The notes under the pieces: model-generated
Databases searched by the model: none
The model's input: only the letters and a program-made list of their open reading frames with translations
Told to the model about the DNA's origin: nothing
Shown here: piece after piece, positions 1 through 6,400 of the stretch
How the letters are laid out: the number at the start of each line of letters is the position of its first letter
How positions within the stretch are numbered: position 1 is the stretch's first letter
Assembly (NCBI GenBank): GCA_027074805.1
Contig: JALTCK010000034.1
Location: 1-9,302, forward strand
DNA: 9,302 bases
Direction of reading: 5' to 3'
DNA from: Thermococcus sp.
GTDB taxonomy: Archaea; Methanobacteriota_B; Thermococci; Thermococcales; Thermococcaceae
Position numbers and translations under genes: made by a program

Positions 1-6
1 ACTCTA

Positions 7-20
7 AACGATACATCGTT
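7..20. promoter_or_regulatory. Perfect dyad, possible operator
   Basis: The sequence AACGAT-AC-ATCGTT is a perfect 6-base inverted repeat with a 2-base spacer. It lies left of a palindromic TATA-like CTTATAAG (31-38) that could serve a gene leaving the window on the left or the hydrogenase operon. The 2-base spacer suits a protein-binding dyad better than an RNA hairpin. I do not recognise the regulator. Confidence 0.25.
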
Positions 21-55
21 GTTTTTAATGCTTATAAGAGTGCACCAAAGTACAA

Positions 56-78
56 GTTTGGAACAAATGGTTGATAAC
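56..78 (+). promoter_or_regulatory. Tandem SurR-type binding site
   Basis: The stretch reads GTT-TGG-AAC, five bases, then GTT-GAT-AAC, that is GTTn3AACn5GTTn3AAC. SurR, the sulfur-responsive regulator of Thermococcales, is known to bind GTTn3AAC, with the extended form GTTn3AACn5GTT. It activates hydrogenase operons when sulfur is absent. The site sits just upstream of the proposed BRE/TATA at 88-103, where an activator would be expected. That SurR binds here is inferred from the motif and the downstream genes. Confidence 0.8.
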
Positions 79-87
79 CCTTTGTTT

Positions 88-103
88 GAAAAATTCTTAA
101 ATC
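88..103 (+). promoter_or_regulatory. BRE/TATA promoter of the hydrogenase operon
   Basis: A purine-rich BRE-like GAAAAA (88-93) is followed by a TATA-like CTTAAATC (96-103). Transcription would begin about 25 bases downstream, near 125, giving a leader of roughly 20-25 bases before the proposed TTG start at 149. The TATA-like CTTATAAG at 31-38 is an alternative but would leave a much longer leader and would put the SurR-type site inside it. Confidence 0.5.
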
Positions 104-148
104 GAAGCTTTACAAACATAAACGCATAACTCCCGGATGGTGGTGCCT

Positions 149-1153
149 TTGAGGTACGTAAAATTGCCTTCAGAAAATTTTGAAGGCTTCTTCGAATCCC
201 TCAAACTCTGGGGCAATATCTACGCCCCCGTGAAAAATGGCGGCATCTACACATTCCAGCCTGTTGAGAGCGCTTCTGAGGTCGATTTACATTATACGAG
301 GACGATGCTACCCCCAAAAAAATTCTTTTTCAGACCAAGAGAAACCCTTTTGATGATGGAAGGAAAAAAATGGATCGAACCATCGGATGGGGAGAAGGCA
401 GTTCTATTTGGAGTGCACTCCTGTGACATCCACGGTCTTAAGATACTCGACAAGGTATACCTCGACGAACCAATGGACCCCTACTACAAGAAAAGAAGGG
501 AGAACACGTTGATAATAGGCATAAGCTGTATGCCTGACGAGTACTGCTTCTGCAAGAGCCTCGGCACACATTTCACCATGGACGGCTTCGACCTGTTCCT
601 GCACGAACTGCCGGACGGATGGCTTGTGAGAATAGGCAGCGTCCGCGGTCATGAGATAGCGTGGGAGAACGGCGAAGTGTTTGAAGAGGTGACCGACGAT
701 GATCTCGCCAACTTCAAAGAGTTCGAGGAGAAGCGAGCGGAATCTTTCCAGAAGGAGCTCCCGCAGGAAGGCCTCGCCGACATGCTCGATCTGGCGTACA
801 ACAGCCCGGTATGGAAGAAGTACGCAGAGATATGCCTCGCATGCGGCAACTGCAACATGGTGTGTCCTACATGCCGCTGCTACGATGTCTGCGACCGCTG
901 GATGGACGCGTACAAAGCGATCCGCGAAAGACGCTATGATTCCTGCTTCATGGAAAACCACGGCCTCGTTGCCGGAGGCCACAACTTCAGGCCCACCCGT
1001 CTTGATCGCTTCAGACACCGCTATTACTGCAAGAGCTACTTTGACCCCTCTTCTGGCTACAACTGCGTCGGCTGTGGGAGATGCGACGAGTTTTGTCCCG
1101 CGAAGATAGAACATGTCAAGGTTCTTGAGGAGGTTAGGGGGTCCCTGAAATGA
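149..1153 (+). CDS. shyB: Sulfhydrogenase II-type beta subunit (Fe-S)
   Basis: This is the iron-sulfur subunit of a cytosolic [NiFe] hydrogenase/sulfur reductase. It passes electrons between the NAD(P)-binding gamma subunit and the hydrogenase core. Two ferredoxin-like cysteine groups are visible near the C-terminus: CLACGNC followed by CPTCRC (residues about 229-244) and CVGCGRCDEFCP (about 306-317). Upstream are a GVHSCDIHGLKILD segment and CMPDEYCFC, both typical of the family. The start is uncertain. ATG at 137 has no ribosome site, whereas TTG at 149 follows GGTGG (139-143) and begins (M)RYVKLP, as in the related sulfhydrogenase I beta subunit. From TTG the protein is 334 residues, shorter than the roughly 367 of sulfhydrogenase I beta. 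It is first in a four-gene operon and overlaps the next gene by ATGA. Confidence 0.92.
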   Translation: MRYVKLPSENFEGFFESLKLWGNIYAPVKNGGIYTFQPVESASEVDLHYTRTMLPPKKFFFRPRETLLMMEGKKWIEPSDGEKAVLFGVHSCDIHGLKILDKVYLDEPMDPYYKKRRENTLIIGISCMPDEYCFCKSLGTHFTMDGFDLFLHELPDGWLVRIGSVRGHEIAWENGEVFEEVTDDDLANFKEFEEKRAESFQKELPQEGLADMLDLAYNSPVWKKYAEICLACGNCNMVCPTCRCYDVCDRWMDAYKAIRERRYDSCFMENHGLVAGGHNFRPTRLDRFRHRYYCKSYFDPSSGYNCVGCGRCDEFCPAKIEHVKVLEEVRGSLK

Positions 1154-2025
1154 GCGAGAACCCGTATCAGACTCACGATGCGAGGATTTTGGAGGTCAAA
1201 GACCTAACACCAAGGGAGAAACTCTTCACCATGCGCTTCCTCGACCCGAAAGTGGGAGAGAACTTTGAATTCAAGCCCGGCCAGTTCGTCATCGTCGACC
1301 TTCGTGGCTTCGGTGAATTTCCGATAAGCCTCTGCTCCTCCCCAACGAGGAAAGGCTATTTCCAGCTCTGCATCAGAAAGGTCGGAAGAATGACGAAGTT
1401 CATTCATAAGATAAAAGAAGGTGAAGTAGTGGGGATCAGGGGGCCGTACGGGAACGGTTTTCCCATGAAGAACATGGAAGGCTCAAATCTGATTCTCGTA
1501 GCCGGTGGCCTCGGGATGGCCCCCCTCCGCTCTGTACTTTGGTATGCCATAGACACCGGCAGATACGAACATATCTGGCTGCTGTACGGGACGAAGGCCT
1601 ACGAGGACATACTCTTCCGCGATGAAATAGTCCACCTCCTGAAGCATGGGGAGAGCATGAACTGCACGGTGAAGCTAGCCTACGAGGTCGAGAGCCCCTC
1701 GTGCATCTACCTCGAACAGGGTTTCTCTGACAGGGTCTGTAGGGGAGTCGTAACAGATCTCTTCAGGGGAGAGAGCTTCGACGTTGAAAATACCTACGCC
1801 CTAATCTGCGGCCCGCCCGTCATGTACAAGTTCGTCATACGGGAGCTCCTCGACAGAAAACTCTCGCCGGGCAGGATCTACATGACGCTCGAGAGACGCA
1901 TGCGCTGCGGAGTCGGGAAGTGCGGCCACTGCGTAGTCGGAACCAGCGTCTCCATGAAATACATCTGCAAGGACGGGCCCGTCTTCACCTACTGGGATGC
2001 CCTATCCACGAGGGGGTTGATATGA
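1150..2025 (+). CDS. shyC: Sulfhydrogenase II-type gamma subunit, flavin/NAD(P)-binding
   Basis: This is the diaphorase-like subunit that exchanges electrons with NAD(P)H. It follows the ferredoxin-NADP reductase fold. A flavin-binding beta-barrel comes first, with FPISLCSSP near residues 57-65 and RGPYGNGF at 97-104. The nucleotide-binding half follows, with LVAGGLGMAPLRSVL at about 116-130, LLYGTK, and CGPPVMYKF near the C-terminus. A C-terminal [2Fe-2S] site uses Cys253, Cys258, Cys261 and Cys273 (CGVGKCGHC, then IC). The protein is 291 residues. ATG at 1150 overlaps the beta stop (ATGA) and has a G-rich ribosome site (GGGGG, 1137-1141). It is closely related to dihydroorotate dehydrogenase electron-transfer subunits, but the flanking hydrogenase subunits settle the assignment. 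Confidence 0.93.
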   Translation: MSENPYQTHDARILEVKDLTPREKLFTMRFLDPKVGENFEFKPGQFVIVDLRGFGEFPISLCSSPTRKGYFQLCIRKVGRMTKFIHKIKEGEVVGIRGPYGNGFPMKNMEGSNLILVAGGLGMAPLRSVLWYAIDTGRYEHIWLLYGTKAYEDILFRDEIVHLLKHGESMNCTVKLAYEVESPSCIYLEQGFSDRVCRGVVTDLFRGESFDVENTYALICGPPVMYKFVIRELLDRKLSPGRIYMTLERRMRCGVGKCGHCVVGTSVSMKYICKDGPVFTYWDALSTRGLI

Positions 2026-2759
2026 TGAAGAAGAAGCTTGCCATCTTTGAGCTTACCGACTGCGGTGGCTGTGCCCTCAACATTCTCTTCCTCTACGAGA
2101 GGCTCTTCGACCTTCTGGAGTTCTACGAGATAGGCGAGTTCCACATGGCATCCAGCGCACACGAGGGGGGCCACTACGACGTGGGCATCGTCACCGGCAC
2201 AGTTTCGAGCCACCGCGACCTTGAGCTACTCAAGGAGGCGAGAAACCGCTCCGACTACCTCATGGCACTCGGAACGTGCGCTACGCATGGCTGCCTCCAG
2301 GCGAGCGTGGAAATGCCTCTAAAGGAGAAGCTAAAGGCCATTTATGGCAACGAAGGCAATCCTATGAGAGCACTTGAGCCCAAACCCGTCGTTGAATACG
2401 TCGCTGTCGATCTAGCTATTCCTGGCTGCCCCTACGACAAGAATGAGCTCTTCCAGGCCCTGATGGACATAGCAAAGGGCATTGAACCGACTACACCAGA
2501 CTACCCCGTCTGTATCGAGTGTAAGCTCAACGAGTACGAGTGTGTACTGGTGAAAAAGGGCCTTCCCTGCCTTGGCCCAATAACCCTTGGCGGCTGCAAC
2601 GCAGTCTGCATACGCTCCGGGCTTGGATGCATTGGCTGTCGCGGACCGTTGCCCGGCGAGGTGAACCCGGCCGGAGAGTTTGAAATCCTCAGAGAACTCG
2701 GTTACGGCGAAGACTACATCGTCAGGAAGTTCAAGACATTTGCGAGGTGGGAGCCATGA
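2022..2759 (+). CDS. shyD: Sulfhydrogenase II-type delta (small Fe-S) subunit
   Basis: This is the small hydrogenase subunit, which relays electrons through [4Fe-4S] clusters to and from the NiFe site in alpha. Proximal-cluster motifs are TDCGGC (Cys14, Cys17), GTCATHGC (Cys86, Cys91) and IPGCPYD (Cys136). The C-terminal cluster cysteines are Cys164, 167, 174, 183, 192, 196, 203 and 206 (CIEC, then CLGP, GGC, CIGC). The start is ATG 2022 (or ATG 2025). It sits on the gamma stop and follows GAGGGGG (2010-2016). The frame stays open further upstream inside the gamma gene, but that part has no family resemblance. The product is 245 residues with no twin-arginine signal, which fits a cytoplasmic enzyme. 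It ends in an ATGA overlap with alpha. Confidence 0.93.
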   Translation: MMKKKLAIFELTDCGGCALNILFLYERLFDLLEFYEIGEFHMASSAHEGGHYDVGIVTGTVSSHRDLELLKEARNRSDYLMALGTCATHGCLQASVEMPLKEKLKAIYGNEGNPMRALEPKPVVEYVAVDLAIPGCPYDKNELFQALMDIAKGIEPTTPDYPVCIECKLNEYECVLVKKGLPCLGPITLGGCNAVCIRSGLGCIGCRGPLPGEVNPAGEFEILRELGYGEDYIVRKFKTFARWEP

Positions 2760-4003
2760 TAATCGAGACGAGAGAGTTCACGCGTGTTGAGGGAAACGGT
2801 AAGGCCGAGATAGTCATCGAGGATGGGGGGGTTAAGGACGTCAGGCTTAAAATTGTCGAAGGGCCGAGGTTCTTTGAGCTCTTAACCCTCGGAAGGCACT
2901 ACTACGATGTTCCTGACCTTGAAGCAAGGATATGCGCCATATGCTACCTATCCCACAGCGTCGCATCAGTTCTCGGAATAGAAAGGGCCTTTGGAGTGGA
3001 AGTCCCGGAAGAGGTAATGCTCCTGAGGGAGCTCGGCCTCATAGGTGAACTTTTGGAGAGCCATGCTCTGCATCTCTACCTGCTGGTTGCTCCCGACCTC
3101 TTCGGATATCCGGATGCCATAAGAATGGCCATCAAACACGGAGAACTCGTCAAGGAAGGGCTTGCAATCAAGGCCCTCGGTAACCGGATAAGAGATCTCG
3201 TTGGAGGAAGAGAGATCCACGGAATAAACGTCAAGCCAGGTGGTTTCGAAAGGTGGCCGGGCGTTGAGGATCTGGAGGTCATCGAAAGAGAAAGCAACGG
3301 ACTACTAACCCTAGCAAAACGTTCTGTGAGGCTATTCAACCAGATAACCCCCTATGGCGCCCAGGCAAGGCACTTCATTGCCACCAACGGCTACCTGTGG
3401 GGCGAGAAGTTGACATCGGACGATGAAGAGGAGTTCCACTACACAGAAAGAATAGAGGAGCACTCCCTCGTCTACAGCTTCGCCAAAAGGAGCCGCTATA
3501 AAGGAGAACCCTTCCTCGTCGGTTCTCTCTCAAGACTGCTCCTCAAATCGGAGATGCTAACTCCTACGGCAAAGAGGTTCTTCGAGGAGCACAAAAATAA
3601 ACTAGAGACAGGATACGTTAGCTACAACAACCTGGCCCAGGCGATAGAGCTCGTCTATGCCCTCGAAAGGGCGAACAAGATAGCAAAGACCCTTCTCGAT
3701 ATGGGGATCGAAGGGGAGAACGTCCCGGTAGAGCCAAGAGAAGGAGAGGGAATAGGCTACGTGGAGGCACCGAGGGGTGTGCTGGTGCACCACTACAGAA
3801 TAAATGGAGAGGGGAAAATCGAGTACTCCAACATAATAACACCAACGGCCTTCAACCACGCCATGATGGAAGTCAGCCTCTTTGAGGAGGCACAAAAACT
3901 CTACGGTGAGGCCGGAGAAGGAGAAATGCTCCAGAGGCTCGAGGAGACTGTAAGGGCATTCGACCCGTGCATCTCGTGTTCGGTGCACTTTGTAAGGGGA
4001 TAA
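2756..4003 (+). CDS. shyA: Sulfhydrogenase II-type alpha (NiFe catalytic) subunit
   Basis: This is the catalytic subunit, which evolves or takes up H2 and in vitro can reduce sulfur or polysulfide. The N-terminal nickel motif RICAICYLSH (residues 58-67) gives RxCxxCxxxH, and DPCISCSVH (403-411) gives the C-terminal pair. Four residues, FVRG, follow the last His. This is the expected peptide removed by a maturation endopeptidase after nickel insertion. The N-terminus carries TRVEGNG, the usual VEG motif. I start at ATG 2756, preceded by GAGGTGG (2744-2750) and overlapping the delta stop as ATGA. A GTG at 2747 would add three residues and destroy that ribosome site. The protein is 415 residues. 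The maturation genes are not in this window. Confidence 0.94.
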   Translation: MIIETREFTRVEGNGKAEIVIEDGGVKDVRLKIVEGPRFFELLTLGRHYYDVPDLEARICAICYLSHSVASVLGIERAFGVEVPEEVMLLRELGLIGELLESHALHLYLLVAPDLFGYPDAIRMAIKHGELVKEGLAIKALGNRIRDLVGGREIHGINVKPGGFERWPGVEDLEVIERESNGLLTLAKRSVRLFNQITPYGAQARHFIATNGYLWGEKLTSDDEEEFHYTERIEEHSLVYSFAKRSRYKGEPFLVGSLSRLLLKSEMLTPTAKRFFEEHKNKLETGYVSYNNLAQAIELVYALERANKIAKTLLDMGIEGENVPVEPREGEGIGYVEAPRGVLVHHYRINGEGKIEYSNIITPTAFNHAMMEVSLFEEAQKLYGEAGEGEMLQRLEETVRAFDPCISCSVHFVRG

Positions 4004-4004
4004 A

Positions 4005-4018
4005 CTTTTCTTCTTTTC
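4005..4018 (+). terminator. T-rich terminator after the hydrogenase operon
   Basis: Immediately after the shyA stop the + strand reads CTTTTCTTCTTTT. Archaeal termination commonly uses oligo-T tracts without a hairpin. The next gene starts only 39 bases after shyA, so termination may be partial and read-through is possible. Confidence 0.4.
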
Positions 4019-4042
4019 CATCCTACTTATCCCGGTGGGAGT

Positions 4043-4351
4043 ATGGGATTTTTAGACTTCTTTCGGAGAAAGAATAGGGGTGTTGGAATCGCCTCAAGGG
4101 AGCCGGTGGGGAAGTTCCAAGTCGTAGGAATTACCTCTGTGCTCGGAAGGGAAATTCTGGGAGGGACAGTCACAGATGGAATTATTTATCCTGGCTACAA
4201 GCTCAAAGGGAAGGGAGTGGCCATTGTTAGGGAAATACATATCCAGAACAGGAAGGTGGACTTCGCGGTCGAAGGCGACCAGGTTGCACTGGTTCTCGAG
4301 GGAGTTTTAAAGGTGAACTCCGGTGAATTCCTCGAAGTCTACCAGTCGTGA
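4043..4351 (+). CDS. Pbp11-like EF-Tu domain 2 small protein, probable tRNA-binding
   Basis: This 102-residue protein begins with a short basic amphipathic lead (MGFLDFFRRKNRG). A single beta-barrel like domain 2 of translational GTPases follows, with GITSVLGREILGGTVTDGIIYPGYKL, VREIHIQNRKV and FAVEGDQVALVLEG. In EF-Tu-type proteins this domain contacts the aminoacyl-tRNA acceptor end. Thermococcales have a stand-alone protein of this kind called Pbp11, described as tRNA-binding. No GTPase domain is present. ATG 4043 follows GGTGGG (4034-4039). A weak promoter is possible near the shyA stop (ATAAAC, about 4000-4005). The hydrolase gene follows after 9 bases, so the two are probably co-transcribed. 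The fold is fairly sure; the tRNA role rests on the family. Confidence 0.72.
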   Translation: MGFLDFFRRKNRGVGIASREPVGKFQVVGITSVLGREILGGTVTDGIIYPGYKLKGKGVAIVREIHIQNRKVDFAVEGDQVALVLEGVLKVNSGEFLEVYQS

Positions 4352-4360
4352 GGTGGTGGT

Positions 4361-5206
4361 ATGATAATCTGGGACGACCACTTCCACGTTGATCCTTACC
4401 ACGGACTGTTCCTTGAAGCTGTTAAGGAGTTCCACCGGGCTGGAGGGACACACCTCGTCGTCGTCTACAAGACGGCCCACGACTACGGCTTCCCGGGTCT
4501 CAAGGCCGAGGACTTCATCAAGGCGATGGACTTTCACGTTGAACTTGTCGAGAGGATAAACAGGGAGACACCGGTGAAGGCCTACGCGGTGATTGGTGTC
4601 CACCCAGCGGAGTTCGATTACCTGGCGAGGGAGAAGGGGCTTGAATACGCCAAAAATGAGGTCATGAAAGCCCTCGAATATGCCCAAAAGCTCTGCCTCG
4701 AAGGGAAGGCGATAGGCATAGGGGAGATAGGCAGGCCACACTACGAGGTTCCTCCTGAAATCTGGGAGGCCAGCATCGAGCTGATGAAGTACGGAATGGC
4801 TTTGGCCAGGGACGCTGACTGCGCTGTCCAGCTCCATACCGAGAGCTTTGACGAGGAGAAGTTCAGGGAGCTGGGGGAGTACGTGAGGGGGGTTGGAATA
4901 AAGCCCTACAAAGTCGTTAAGCACTTCTCGCCGCCGCTGGTGAAGGTGGCCGAAGAGGTCGGCGTCTTTCCGAGCATAATAGCCAGCAGGAAGAACATAA
5001 GGGCCGCGATAGAACAGGGAAACAGGTTCATGATGGAGACGGACTACATAGACGACAGGAGGCGGCCGGGTGCGGTTCTCGGGCCGAAGACGGTTCCAAA
5101 GAGGACGAAGGCCTTCCTGCAGAACGGCATCTTTACGGAGGAGGACGTTTACAAGATTCACGTGGAGAACCCGAGGAAGGTCTACGGGGTCGAGATGGAG
5201 GAGTAG
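4361..5206 (+). CDS. TatD-like metal-dependent hydrolase (COG1099 type)
   Basis: This is a 281-residue predicted TIM-barrel hydrolase of the amidohydrolase/TatD superfamily. The expected metal ligands are all visible: His7 and His9 in DDHFHVDP, Glu122 in GEIGRPH, His159 in QLHTES, His188 in KHFSPP and Asp228 in METDY. A C-terminal PRKVYG motif is also typical of TatD-like enzymes, some of which are nucleases. The substrate is unknown, and this archaeal group diverges from the bacterial TatD DNases. ATG 4361 has a strong ribosome site, GAGGTGG (4350-4356), overlapping the end of the Pbp11-like gene. It is the last gene of the left-hand + strand block. Its last 74 bases are overlapped on the other strand by the tail of the nucleotidyltransferase ORF. 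Confidence 0.82.
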   Translation: MIIWDDHFHVDPYHGLFLEAVKEFHRAGGTHLVVVYKTAHDYGFPGLKAEDFIKAMDFHVELVERINRETPVKAYAVIGVHPAEFDYLAREKGLEYAKNEVMKALEYAQKLCLEGKAIGIGEIGRPHYEVPPEIWEASIELMKYGMALARDADCAVQLHTESFDEEKFRELGEYVRGVGIKPYKVVKHFSPPLVKVAEEVGVFPSIIASRKNIRAAIEQGNRFMMETDYIDDRRRPGAVLGPKTVPKRTKAFLQNGIFTEEDVYKIHVENPRKVYGVEMEE

Positions 5207-5501
5207 AGGGGCTTTCCCCCCTCACTACAGTTCTTATGAAGCTGTCCTTCCTTCTTTTGAACTCCTCGGGCTTGATAACGACGGGACTTACTAACTCGCC
5301 GTATTTGAGGAGAATGTCCGTTACAACGTCCATAAGCTCGTCGAAATCAACCTCCCCCACTATGAGCACATCAATGTCGCTCTCTTCGTCGTAGTCGCCT
5401 CTCGCGTACGAACCGAAGAGGATAACCTCCTCTATTGAGTCACCAAAGCGCTCTCGTAGGACGCTCAGAAACTCATTGAGGGCTTGGGCCTTCCTTCCCA
5501 T
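5133..5501 (-). CDS. MNT-type nucleotidyltransferase, antitoxin-like, aberrant C-terminus
   Basis: This is a minimal nucleotidyltransferase of the MntA antitoxin type, which in characterised systems AMPylates a HEPN toxin. The active-site signature is GSYARGDYDEESDID (residues 30-44), with Asp42 and Asp44 as metal ligands. KYGELVSPVVIKPEEF and KRRKDSFIRTVVR (about 66-94) follow the family. From about residue 95 the sequence becomes Pro/Ser/Arg-rich and no longer looks like the family. This stretch reads the hydrolase gene backwards, so the natural C-terminus has probably been lost by truncation or rearrangement. The ATG at 5501 has a strong ribosome site, GGAGGAGAT (5516-5508). No HEPN gene lies beside it, so it is an orphan. 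It may still fold, as the whole nucleotidyltransferase core is present. Confidence 0.65.
   Translation of the reverse strand: MGRKAQALNEFLSVLRERFGDSIEEVILFGSYARGDYDEESDIDVLIVGEVDFDELMDVVTDILLKYGELVSPVVIKPEEFKRRKDSFIRTVVRGESPSTPPSRPRRPSSGSPRESCKRPPP
5206..5223. terminator. GC-rich hairpin between convergent genes
   Basis: GAGGGG (5206-5211) and CCCCTC (5218-5223) form a perfect 6-base stem with a 6-base loop, beginning at the last base of the hydrolase stop codon. There is no T-run, so a terminator role is only a guess. It also sits at the point where the opposite-strand nucleotidyltransferase stops resembling its family. Confidence 0.25.
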
Positions 5502-5580
5502 TTACAATCTCCTCCAGAGCAGTCTTAATCCGCTCAAGGAGCATGGAGTTGGCGGCAAAGCTCCTAAAGGGAACGAAGGA
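5473..5580 (-). other. Possible gene remnant ahead of the orphan nucleotidyltransferase
   Basis: After the stop of the neighbouring nucleotidyltransferase (5581) a - strand frame stays open for 35 codons to TGA at 5473-5475. It includes the helix-like segment MLLERIKTALEEIVNG. It could be a relic of a missing partner gene or simply an untranslated stretch. It overlaps the start of the orphan nucleotidyltransferase in another frame. I do not recognise it. Confidence 0.2.
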
Positions 5581-6018
5581 CTAAGCCCTCATCACCCAGT
5601 ATCTCTCCTTCCTCATTCCCCTCCGCTTCAGTTCCTCGAAGTGTCTCTTGGCGACCTCATAGAAGCCGTTGTCATAAAGGACTATCCCCTCCCTCATGGC
5701 ATCGAGGGCAGAGGGAGAGAGGTTTTCCAATGCTTTGAGAAACTCAGCCGGGGTGTAGGCAAGTATATCAACGGGCAAGAAGTCCTCGTTGAGCTCGTAG
5801 AGGGGCTTAGTCCGCGTAAGGAAGTTTCCGGTTAGTTTCTTGGAGATTACTATCAGGTCGTAGTCGCTCGCCCTGTTGTAGTCGCCCCTCGCCCTAGAGC
5901 CGAAGAGAATAACCGTGGCGTCACCGTTGAAGTAGTCGACTATCCTCCTCACAAAACTCTCAATCTCCGGCGAGACGCTCTGCCGTCCTTTTGACGAAGT
6001 TGAGGACTTCCTCCGCAT
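5581..6018 (-). CDS. Nucleotidyltransferase antitoxin of a HEPN/MNT pair
   Basis: This 145-residue protein has the nucleotidyltransferase signature GSRARGDYNRASDYDL (residues 40-55, catalytic Asp52 and Asp54). A third acidic residue, Asp84 in PVDILAY, is also present, so the active site looks complete. The C-terminal part is basic and helical (AKRHFEELKRRGMRKERY). In HEPN/MNT systems this partner neutralises the HEPN ribonuclease, in some cases by adding AMP to it. I chose ATG 6018 because GGAGATGAT (6032-6024) precedes it at normal spacing; TTG 6022-6024 would be an alternative. The gene overlaps the HEPN gene by 59 bases, and its first 20 residues, rich in Ser, Arg and Lys, are a by-product of that overlap. 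The pair is thus translationally coupled. Confidence 0.85.
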   Translation of the reverse strand: MRRKSSTSSKGRQSVSPEIESFVRRIVDYFNGDATVILFGSRARGDYNRASDYDLIVISKKLTGNFLTRTKPLYELNEDFLPVDILAYTPAEFLKALENLSPSALDAMREGIVLYDNGFYEVAKRHFEELKRRGMRKERYWVMRA

Positions 6019-6379
6019 AATCAATCATCTCCCGGGCCACGTCCTCCGAGTAGTACTCGAAGGGGGAACCCTCCGGATAGGCATCGGGATATCTCGGAGC
6101 TATGTAGTTCCTGTCAAGTTCCATAGCCCTGTGGAACAGTTCCCTGGGGACATCAAAACCCTCATCCCGCAGGTTTCTGAGAAGTCTTGTTATAGAGTGC
6201 CCAATTGGGGCAAACCCCATTCCACGAAGGAGTGCCTTAACCGCCAGCTCCGCCGCCTGCTGGGCCTTGAAGCTCGCCCACTCATAGTCTCCACCTTCCA
6301 GATCCCTAAGGGCAGAGCGAAGGGTCTTTTCGGCCTGCCTTATCCACCTTTCATACTCGACCCGCTTGAACATGAGCAT
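5960..6379 (-). CDS. HEPN-domain protein, toxin partner of a HEPN/MNT pair
   Basis: This is an all-helical HEPN protein of 139 residues, the likely RNase toxin of a type II-like (HEPN/MNT) system. Recognisable parts are ERWIRQAEKTLRSALRDL at the N-terminus, SFKAQQAAELAVKALLRGMG in the middle, and LDRNYIAPRYPDAYP followed by YYSEDVAREMIDYAEEVLNFV near the C-terminus. The canonical RxxxxH catalytic motif is not clear. The LDRNYIAPRYPDA segment is what this subfamily (COG2250-like) usually has in its place. ATG 6379 lacks a ribosome site but lies about 25 bases from the centre of a TTAAATAC TATA box (6408-6401), so a leaderless message is likely. ATG 6373 is an alternative start. The nucleotidyltransferase follows with a 59-base overlap. 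Confidence 0.85.
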   Translation of the reverse strand: MLMFKRVEYERWIRQAEKTLRSALRDLEGGDYEWASFKAQQAAELAVKALLRGMGFAPIGHSITRLLRNLRDEGFDVPRELFHRAMELDRNYIAPRYPDAYPEGSPFEYYSEDVAREMIDYAEEVLNFVKRTAERLAGD

Positions 6380-6400
6380 CAAGGGGAATTCGGATTGGGA

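Noticed and set aside
404..1114. 236-codon open frame on the - strand opposite the beta subunit
   Set aside because: It lies wholly antisense to a gene with clear Fe-S motifs, has no ribosome site or family-like motif, and arises from codon bias of the real gene.
2022..2060. C/D box guide RNA suggested by ATGATGA at 2022-2028
   Set aside because: The motif is the start of the delta subunit with two in-frame ATGs, and no CTGA D box follows at a suitable distance.
4307..5161. 284-codon open frame on the - strand opposite the TatD-like gene
   Set aside because: It is long but antisense to a gene with all metal ligands in place. Its composition reflects the complementary frame and no domain is recognisable.
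5476..5835. 119-codon + strand open frame across the nucleotidyltransferase region
   Set aside because: It is antisense to the 5581-6018 nucleotidyltransferase and the start of the orphan one, both with catalytic motifs.
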